Assembly: GCA_937941745.1 (NCBI GenBank)
Contig: CALDGV010000005.1
Coordinates: 1-24,233 of the forward strand
Source: an uncultured Prosthecobacter sp.
GTDB taxonomy: Bacteria > Verrucomicrobiota > Verrucomicrobiia > Verrucomicrobiales > Verrucomicrobiaceae
Reading direction: 5' to 3'
Length of the DNA: 24,233 nt
The translations under genes were made by a program, and so were the position numbers. This document shows, piece by piece, positions 23,776 through 24,233 of this stretch. Position 1 is the first letter of the stretch, and each line of letters begins with the position of its first letter. Under the pieces are notes generated by a model. The model had not been told where the DNA came from and ran no database searches. It saw only the letters and a list, made by a program, of their open reading frames with translations.

Positions 23776-24233
23776 TTGGCATTTACGACTTCTGCGGCCA
23801 CTACGAGTGGACCTTCCAGTGGCTTCACAACCAGGGCGGCCACGACCTTGTGCGGTGCTACTGGGATGAGGCCATCCATCAGGACTCCCAGCGCCATGCT
23901 GAAGCGCTGATCCTGGCCAGGGGTTTTGACGGGATGGACGAATATTGGGGGCACACGCTGGGCGAGGAAGGCGGCGAATGGGAGGTCTCCCGCAGCGACG
24001 ACGCCTTCCGCATCGACATGCATCACTGCCCTTCAAAGGGATTCCTCATCCGCAACGGCCTGAAGCAGCACCCCGACTACTGCGACCACTGCCTGGGCTG
24101 GATCGGGCCGCTGATGAAAAAGGCCGGCTTTGTCATCCACCACGAGCACAACCACTGCGGCCAGTGCTGGTGGGAGATCCGCCGCAGCAGTGATCCGGCC
24201 CAGGCCAGCGCGCCCGGTGGCCTCGCTGGAAAG
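23772..24233 (+). CDS. Cys/His-rich protein of unknown function (3' end beyond window)
   Basis: An open frame of 154 residues that runs off the right edge without a stop. It starts at an ATG overlapping the TGA of the preceding gene (ATGA), with no close Shine-Dalgarno, which indicates translational coupling. The sequence is unusually rich in Cys, His and Trp: HHCPSKGFL (Cys86), PDYCDHC (104-107), HHEHNHCGQCWW (Cys129, Cys132). It aligns with the preceding protein at a constant offset of 17 residues: TF, YW, G-x-E-x-EV, CP-x-x-G-x-L, P-x-x-C-x-HC. The added His residues and second C-x-x-C suggest metal binding that the first paralog may lack. Low-complexity Ala/Gly/Pro residues at the edge suggest the gene ends soon. 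Function unknown. Confidence 0.85.
   Translation, partial: MIGIYDFCGHYEWTFQWLHNQGGHDLVRCYWDEAIHQDSQRHAEALILARGFDGMDEYWGHTLGEEGGEWEVSRSDDAFRIDMHHCPSKGFLIRNGLKQHPDYCDHCLGWIGPLMKKAGFVIHHEHNHCGQCWWEIRRSSDPAQASAPGGLAGK

Overview
The window is about 24 kb of GC-rich, densely packed chromosomal DNA. It has no tRNA, rRNA, CRISPR array or insertion sequence that I can see. Secreted sulfatases with formylglycine motifs, a Tat-exported DUF1501 protein, a BatA/vWA protein and Ala/Pro-rich periplasmic linkers suggest a Verrucomicrobiota/Planctomycetota-type bacterium, most likely Verrucomicrobiaceae-like. That assignment is inference from gene content. Many start codons lack a Shine-Dalgarno sequence and follow a short C/T-rich stretch instead.

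Layout. 1-3.5 kb: two tandem paralogous sulfatases (the first cut by the window edge), divergent from a third sulfatase. 3.5-7.1 kb: an OsmC-like protein, a RecQ helicase that starts with TTG, and a secreted DUF3108 protein. 7.1-10.4 kb: two tandem ammonium transporter genes. Each has its own hairpin terminator and its own good match to a sigma-54 (-24/-12) promoter, so they look like separate but co-regulated nitrogen-control units. 10.5-13.2 kb: a methyltransferase with a basic N-terminus, then a TPR-AAA ATPase followed 6 bp later by a SugE/Gdx-type SMR exporter. 13.3-15.6 kb: a LolA-like protein and an orphan DUF1501 protein. 15.6-16.4 kb: a decayed stretch holding a frameshifted PD-(D/E)XK (McrC-like) nuclease remnant. 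16.4-18.3 kb: homoserine dehydrogenase divergent from dihydrofolate reductase. 18.3-21.8 kb: a BatA/vWA protein whose 3' end overlaps folA antisense, a PAS-AraC regulator, and a divergent DapA-family lyase most like the hydroxyproline-pathway deaminase LhpC. 21.9-24.2 kb: an orphan membrane histidine kinase, then two overlapping genes for Cys/His-rich proteins of unknown function that are clear paralogs of one another; the second runs off the window.

The best candidates for something undescribed are the coupled Cys-rich paralog pair at the right end, the TPR-AAA ATPase with an altered Walker B motif coupled to an SMR exporter, and the sulfatase with a non-canonical C-S-T-T-R active site. The best-supported regulatory observation is the pair of sigma-54 promoters in front of the two amt genes.
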